This document shows, in pieces, positions 7,501 through 10,111 of a stretch of 10,111 nucleotides of DNA (position 1 is the first letter of the stretch; each line of letters starts with the position of its first letter). The notes under the pieces were generated by a model. The model was given only the letters and a program-made list of their open reading frames with translations, did not search any database and had not been told where the DNA came from. Origin of the DNA: Chrysochromulina tobinii (lineage: Eukaryota; Haptophyta; Prymnesiales; Chrysochromulinaceae); assembly GCA_001275005.1 (NCBI GenBank), contig JWZX01001742.1, positions 1 through 10,111 of the forward strand, written 5' to 3'. The translations under genes and the position numbers were made by a program.

Positions 7501-8668
7501 GGTAGCCGAGGGACTTGCCCGAGGCGGTCGGCGTGCACAACATCACGTGCCCACCCCCCATGAGCGCCTCCACCGCACACGCCTGGTGCGAGTACAGCCG
7601 AGTGCGGCCGGTCGCCTCAAGGAGTGCCCTCACCGCCGGCGCAAGTTCCACACGCGGCATAGCATACTCTGCCGGGCGCGCCGGCTGCTCGTGGTAGTGA
7701 ATGATCTGATCGGTGAGGAAAGGCGAGTGCCTCAGCCGCCGCAGGAAGCGCTCGCACGCACTTGGGCGCTCCCCGCCGCCGGCGGCGATCGGTGTCGGCC
7801 GCGGCTCGCTGCTGACCCCGCCCCCGCTGCAACCGCCGCTTTGGCCGCCGCCGTTAAAATGAACGTGCTCCTGGGTGCGCGCTGCCCTTGAGCCATCCAC
7901 AGAGTGCGCCGTGCATGCAGCCTCCTCTGCCGACGCTGGCCGCACCTCATCTTCCCAGTCGCCCTCGACGTCATCGTCGGCCGTAGCCAGCGATGCGGCG
8001 ACATCACCTTGCGCAGTCTCCACGGCGGTGGCGTCCGTGCCAAGACCGCCTTCGCGGCGAGCATCCGCGTTTGGAGGTGACGGGGCCGCGATCGAAGCGC
8101 GTCGCAGAGGCCGCGGCGGCGGCGAGGGAAGGCCGCTCACATCCGTCAGCGAGCGAGCCCGGCTGGGTGAGCTCATCGAAGCCGTTGCGATGCTGGTGCG
8201 CTCGCTACGATCTGGAGCGCCCTCTGCGATGGCCTGCCTTTGCTGCGTGATACCTGCAGGTAGCGGCGGCACAGCCACCTGGGGCACCTCGCCCGCCGTG
8301 CTTGCGAGCGCCTTGACAAACCTTTTATGGCGTGAGCGAACGGCGCCCGGCGTGGCGATCATGCGGAGCGACTCGCGCACGACCAGCTCAAGCTCCACGT
8401 CGCCACTCGTAACGATTGCGAAGCGGAGCGCAAGGCTCGCGTCGAGCCCGCACATTTGACGAAGGTGCGTGCCGGTGAGCTCCAGCCCGCACAGCCCGCG
8501 CACGGTTGGTGCTAGTCGGCCGATGGTACAGGACACACCCTTGGGCGCGAGGAAGGCGGCTGCGGTGAGCGTGGAGGCGTACAACGCGGCGAGCTCGGCA
8601 CGCGATGGTGGCAGGCTTTCAGGCGCCGGCGTTGAAGCGGCACCCTTGCCGCCCTTGCCGCCGAGCAT
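4535..8668 (-). CDS. Hrq1/MrfA-type superfamily 2 DNA helicase
   Basis: A 1377-residue nuclear-type helicase, expected to move 3'-5' on DNA and act in crosslink or excision repair, as known for yeast Hrq1 and Bacillus MrfA. Motifs: Walker A TPTASGKS (379-386), FPTKAL (409-414), SNPDMLH (462-468), DEAH (491-494), CCSAT (526-530), TSSLELGVD (752-760) and QRAGRCGR (781-788). The C-terminal zinc-binding region has a dense cysteine cluster, CDCKDGCYCCVHSSKC (1231-1246), typical of the MrfA/DUF1998 domain. Residues about 25-100 may be the Cdt1-like winged helix seen in eukaryotic Hrq1 (inference). Residues 130-300 look disordered. An insert at about 555-670 contains PPKRRRG, a likely nuclear signal; 1054-1095 is a Gly/Ser/Cys-rich insert. 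The protein is longer than most relatives because of these. The start context is weak and the last ~100 residues are low complexity. The stop overlaps GTGAGA, so a missed intron is possible. Confidence 0.93.
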   Translation of the reverse strand: MLGGKGGKGAASTPAPESLPPSRAELAALYASTLTAAAFLAPKGVSCTIGRLAPTVRGLCGLELTGTHLRQMCGLDASLALRFAIVTSGDVELELVVRESLRMIATPGAVRSRHKRFVKALASTAGEVPQVAVPPLPAGITQQRQAIAEGAPDRSERTSIATASMSSPSRARSLTDVSGLPSPPPRPLRRASIAAPSPPNADARREGGLGTDATAVETAQGDVAASLATADDDVEGDWEDEVRPASAEEAACTAHSVDGSRAARTQEHVHFNGGGQSGGCSGGGVSSEPRPTPIAAGGGERPSACERFLRRLRHSPFLTDQIIHYHEQPARPAEYAMPRVELAPAVRALLEATGRTRLYSHQACAVEALMGGGHVMLCTPTASGKSLGYLIPTLHAMATDGNSRALFLFPTKALAQDQKRALRSLTNACATPLFGLPVATYDGDTPQAERAELRQSTRIFLSNPDMLHCSILPHHKEWAPFLSHLSYVVVDEAHMYGGVFGAHVALILRRLRRLARLYGSNPSFVCCSATVGNPAELFQMLTGVSRDATTVITGDGSPHGRRRLLFWNPPLAAQPTPLPPGKGVPLTEPQQAVWSHHWEGPPSEQPPRATASTAEQPPPKRRRGPAAPDEARDEPASGFSASGFSAAEEARRRAERMRRDDEGRRASSNIEAAVLLAEMVRAELKTICFCSVRKICELVLDYARQHLRAELGVQSSHAPSLLGAYRGGLTPADRRRVEAQLYDGTLRGVTATSSLELGVDIANLDGVIMLGFPGSLASLWQRAGRCGRTADSDALCVLVAYPSAIDQWVMRHPERTLAMGVEPAVVDIANPMVLEQHLLCAAKEQPLTAEDAALFGGFSDDGAVDYHQAVQRLQAEGKLIALPLPGAVVSASIGADADAAAARVAVMGASASWRCDVLIERPAELCNIRSIDQTRIQVLHRCVRRRDQPTIGEAFRAGMGGGGGAGGDAGGDDTEYDEVIDEVERLRCWYELHEGAIYLNQGRKFEVVSWEAPRGIIRVRATNARYYTGCLDKLKVHVMQRNQVWPFSEIPRAGTGSSGGGCSSGGSCGSGDGGGDGGEVGSRAGGERSSGQLCCGRVRVTLEVGGFVKRWQKTGEIFEEVPLRMPTYAYDTRACWVDLPEDSTAELAKLGLPMDAGLHAMAHALLSMLPLRLSCDPGDVGCECDALRHRQLWPKRLLLFDKREGGLGIAERAATVLLPLLRDALLLMTECDCKDGCYCCVHSSKCAEYNVGVDKRAAIALTKHVLNAAAAARLPPARGSVQQAAVDPLAPACFACAEEDKAQPVRDEGREDEGEVEEADVAEEVPMPEQQSMFGRSIAIFRGLAGSGTSGGGARLSSDTRRVASGIAARPPPCARL
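5383..5512 (-). repeat. Trinucleotide-rich low-complexity coding insert (Gly/Ser/Cys)
   Basis: Read on the plus strand, this stretch is dominated by GCC, GCT, ACC and CCG triplets. On the minus strand it encodes helicase residues about 1053-1095, mostly Gly, Ser and Cys with Asp. It sits inside the C-terminal half between WPFSEI and the RVRVTLEVGG strand, so it is probably a loop grown by triplet slippage. A smaller Gly run is encoded at about 5755-5800 (GMGGGGGAGG). Confidence 0.7.
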
Positions 8669-8706
8669 GGGCGCGGAGGCAACTGTGAATGTCTGTGAAT
8701 TGACGA

Positions 8707-8726
8707 TCAGTTCAGTTCAGTTCAGT
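8707..8726. repeat. Pentanucleotide repeat (TTCAG/CTGAA)
   Basis: Three perfect TTCAG units at 8711-8725, flanked by a partial unit (ATCAG) and a T-run. It lies about 40 bases upstream of the helicase start, so it would be (CTGAA)n preceded by an A-run in the helicase 5' leader or promoter. Confidence 0.85.
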
Positions 8727-8877
8727 TTTTTCGCGGTCCCTCCACGCTCACTCCACCACCGTCTCAAAGGACGGCTCCGCTCCCCTCGGTCAACACAAGT
8801 ACTGAGTACTCGCTCGCTTGGGCTACTCAATTTCGCTAGTGAGGTCGGTCTCTCCCAGCACACAGTGTGATCTCTGG

Positions 8878-8925
8878 TGCTCGCTGCCCTATAGGAAAGT
8901 TTGCTTTTGGTGACCGGACCATACC
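8878..8925 (+). repeat. Dispersed intergenic repeat, copy A (contiguous form)
   Basis: TGCTCGCTGCCCTATA at 8878-8893 matches 9311-9326 exactly. It is followed after two bases by AAAGTTTGCTTTTG and then ACCGGACCATACCT (8896-8925). The second block matches 9432-9463 with a few changes. In copy A the two blocks are adjacent. Confidence 0.75.
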
Positions 8926-9250
8926 TATACACGCACGCACCCTAGGGCCTCACTTGGAGAGCCCGAACGTGATGGGCATGTACTACGGTACGGTACAGTC
9001 TGCGGTGGTGTACACTAACTAGACCCCCCTTAGTAAGAACCCACACCTCGAACCCCGCTTTCCCGACGGGGGGTGGGTTGGGAGGTTTCGTTTTTTTTGC
9101 TTGTGGCGAGTTTGGGCGTCGTGGCCTAGGGGGGTGGTCCCACTCTCCCCCTTTGGGGAAGGGTGGTGACGTGGGTGATAGTGCTATTGTGGTATACAGC
9201 CTTGTAAACTTTTTTGGCAGGAATGTCGGGCGCGATATTAGTTAATCATG

Positions 9251-9290
9251 CGAGATTTATGCGAGATATTCGCCGAGATACAGTCGAGAT
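9251..9290 (+). repeat. Phased CGAGAT array (four copies, 11-12 bp apart)
   Basis: CGAGAT occurs at 9251, 9262, 9274 and 9285, spacings of 11, 12 and 11 bp, close to one DNA helical turn. The intervening bases differ, so only the hexamer is kept. This resembles an array of protein-binding sites but could be a degenerate microsatellite. Confidence 0.7.
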
Positions 9291-9310
9291 ACGGGGAATA
9301 CTTGCGGGAT

Positions 9311-9463
9311 TGCTCGCTGCCCTATACTACCGGGCGGGATTGTGATAGGCAATCAGGTGGGGGGTGGGGGGAGGGGTGGGGGTTGGGGTTTTGTCAACCG
9401 TCATCAGAAGTCTGTAAACACCAGCAACAGAAAAGTTTTCTTTTGTCTCACCGGACCGTACCT
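9311..9463 (+). repeat. Dispersed intergenic repeat, copy B (interrupted form)
   Basis: The same two blocks as copy A lie at 9311-9326 and 9432-9463, but about 105 bases separate them. The intervening segment holds the G-quadruplex motif and ends in GTAAACACCAGCAACA (9414-9429), which is itself repeated at 9539-9554. CAACAAACATGT is also repeated at 9550-9561 and 9582-9593. The pattern could be an insertion in copy B or a deletion in copy A. Confidence 0.7.
9359..9388 (+). other. Strong G-quadruplex motif
   Basis: Five G-runs of 6, 6, 4, 5 and 4 bases are separated by loops of only one or two bases (T, A, T, TT). This matches the classic G3+N1-7 quadruplex pattern with very short loops. It lies about 70 bases after the CGAGAT array in the helicase-PP1 gap. 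Confidence 0.85.
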
Positions 9464-9738
9464 AACGAGGCGGGCGACCATCGGGTGGCTGGAACTCCCC
9501 CTTGGCAGGGGGCGGTTCATTGGCCCCTCCCTACGTGCGTAAACACCAGCAACAAACATGTCGATTCAACTGACCCTTTCTCAACAAACATGTGCCCCCC
9601 GAGGTGCAAGGATCCGAGCGCCGAGCACGAGCTCGAGGCATACTCGAGGCAGTCGACTACACCCACTACACGCCCAACAGTGAACCACAGAGATCGGCCG
9701 TCGGGTCGTGCCGCCGATTCGAGATTCGATAACAGACC

Positions 9739-10111
9739 TCACGTACCCCGGCGACTTCCGAATCCGAACTTGGCCTTCTCCGCAGGCTTGAGGATGCGGA
9801 AAGAGCACATGAGGTCCTCGTCGACGCTCATCACGGCGCCGGCGTTGTCGAACTCGCCGCAGTAGTTGGGCGCCGAGATGAGCGTCACCAGCTGCCGGTC
9901 GGCAAAGAACTCGAAGCCGTCCTCGACGACCTGGTGCGCGCGCACGACAAGGTCGTAGTCGTGCTTCTGCAGGAACTTGGTGACAACGTCCGCGCCAAAC
10001 GTGTACGAGACGCCACGGTCGTTCTCCGCCCAGCCCGAAATATCTGCCTCTGGGTCGGACCAGAGCAGATCGCACAGCATGCCAGAGTCGGGTACGTCCA
10101 CGGGACGCGAG
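9739..10111 (-). CDS. Serine/threonine protein phosphatase PP1 catalytic subunit, partial (5' end beyond right edge)
   Basis: The C-terminal ~124 residues of a PP1-type metallophosphatase; the full enzyme is usually about 300-330 residues, so the first 60% lies outside the window. Visible hallmarks are [23 protein letters not shown], the metal-ligand histidine in RAHQVVEDG, the beta12-beta13 loop [14 protein letters not shown], and [13 protein letters not shown], which includes residues of the RVxF regulator-binding groove. PP1 acts with many regulatory subunits in the nucleus and cytosol to dephosphorylate Ser/Thr. The motifs fit PP1 better than PP2A because of [14 protein letters not shown] and LMCSF. 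The tail after [10 protein letters not shown] is very short and lacks the TPPR regulatory phosphosite of animal PP1. The TGA stop sits inside GTGAGG, so the last residues may be intron read-through. Confidence 0.95.
   Translation of the reverse strand, partial: SRPVDVPDSGMLCDLLWSDPEADISGWAENDRGVSYTFGADVVTKFLQKHDYDLVVRAHQVVEDGFEFFADRQLVTLISAPNYCGEFDNAGAVMSVDEDLMCSFRILKPAEKAKFGFGSRRGT

Larger units (their letters stand above)
8669..9738. other. Intergenic region between helicase and PP1 genes
   Basis: About 1.07 kb without a convincing gene. The part next to 8669 should hold the helicase promoter and leader. The part next to 9738 should hold the PP1 3' UTR. Between them lie G-runs, several short inverted repeats (for example AACCCAC at 9038-9044 with GTGGGTT at 9073-9079), T-runs and short dispersed repeats listed separately. 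A 205-codon plus-strand frame at 9248-9865 has low-complexity composition, runs antisense into PP1 and is not credible as a gene. Confidence 0.65.

Noticed and set aside
6588-7505. Plus-strand 305-codon open frame inside the helicase gene
   Set aside because: It is a GC-rich antisense shadow; the minus strand carries the helicase motifs across this interval.
9011-9034. Intron 3' end (CTAAC followed by a C-run and TAG)
   Set aside because: The branch-point-like motif is suggestive, but no matching donor or flanking coding exon could be identified on that strand.
9248-9865. Plus-strand 205-codon open frame in the helicase-PP1 gap
   Set aside because: It includes the G-quadruplex tract and short repeats, runs antisense into PP1 and shows no recognisable domain.

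Overview
The window looks like nuclear DNA of a GC-rich, intron-poor unicellular eukaryote, probably a protist or alga. The reasons are a eukaryotic PP1-type phosphatase, an alpha-kinase fused to a von Willebrand A domain, an Hrq1-type helicase with long low-complexity inserts, Kozak-like starts rather than ribosome binding sites, and long non-coding gaps. A haptophyte or similar alga would fit the repeat-rich proteins, but this is a guess.

Layout. (1) Positions 1-1197, minus strand: the 5' part of a repeat protein that runs off the left edge. It was established by checking that this frame has no stop for 399 codons. It holds two 51-residue N-terminal repeats, a charged coiled-coil stretch, an SH3-like beta domain and an open-ended array of ~10-residue AGYT-type repeats. 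(2) 1198-1443: a divergent, AT-rich promoter region. (3) 1444-4020, plus strand: an alpha-kinase with five copies of the same ~50-residue repeat, a VWA domain with a MIDAS motif, an atypical alpha-kinase domain lacking the usual zinc ligands, and a Pro/Ser tail. (4) 4021-4534: a convergent 3' region with a partial duplicate of the kinase C-terminal coding sequence and a G-rich short tandem repeat. (5) 4535-8668, minus strand: a 1377-residue DEAH-type superfamily 2 helicase of the Hrq1/MrfA class, including the C-terminal cysteine cluster. (6) 8669-9738: about 1.07 kb of non-coding DNA with a pentamer repeat, a strong G-quadruplex motif, a helically phased CGAGAT array and short dispersed repeats. 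(7) 9739-10111, minus strand: the 3' part of a PP1 catalytic-subunit gene, cut by the right edge.

How the genes relate. The first two genes are divergent, share a promoter region and carry the same N-terminal repeat family with the same ~50-residue period. They look like products of an inverted duplication and may be co-expressed partners. The helicase (DNA repair) and PP1 (dephosphorylation) appear to be unrelated housekeeping neighbours. No CRISPR array, tRNA, rRNA, insertion sequence or recognisable transposase was seen.
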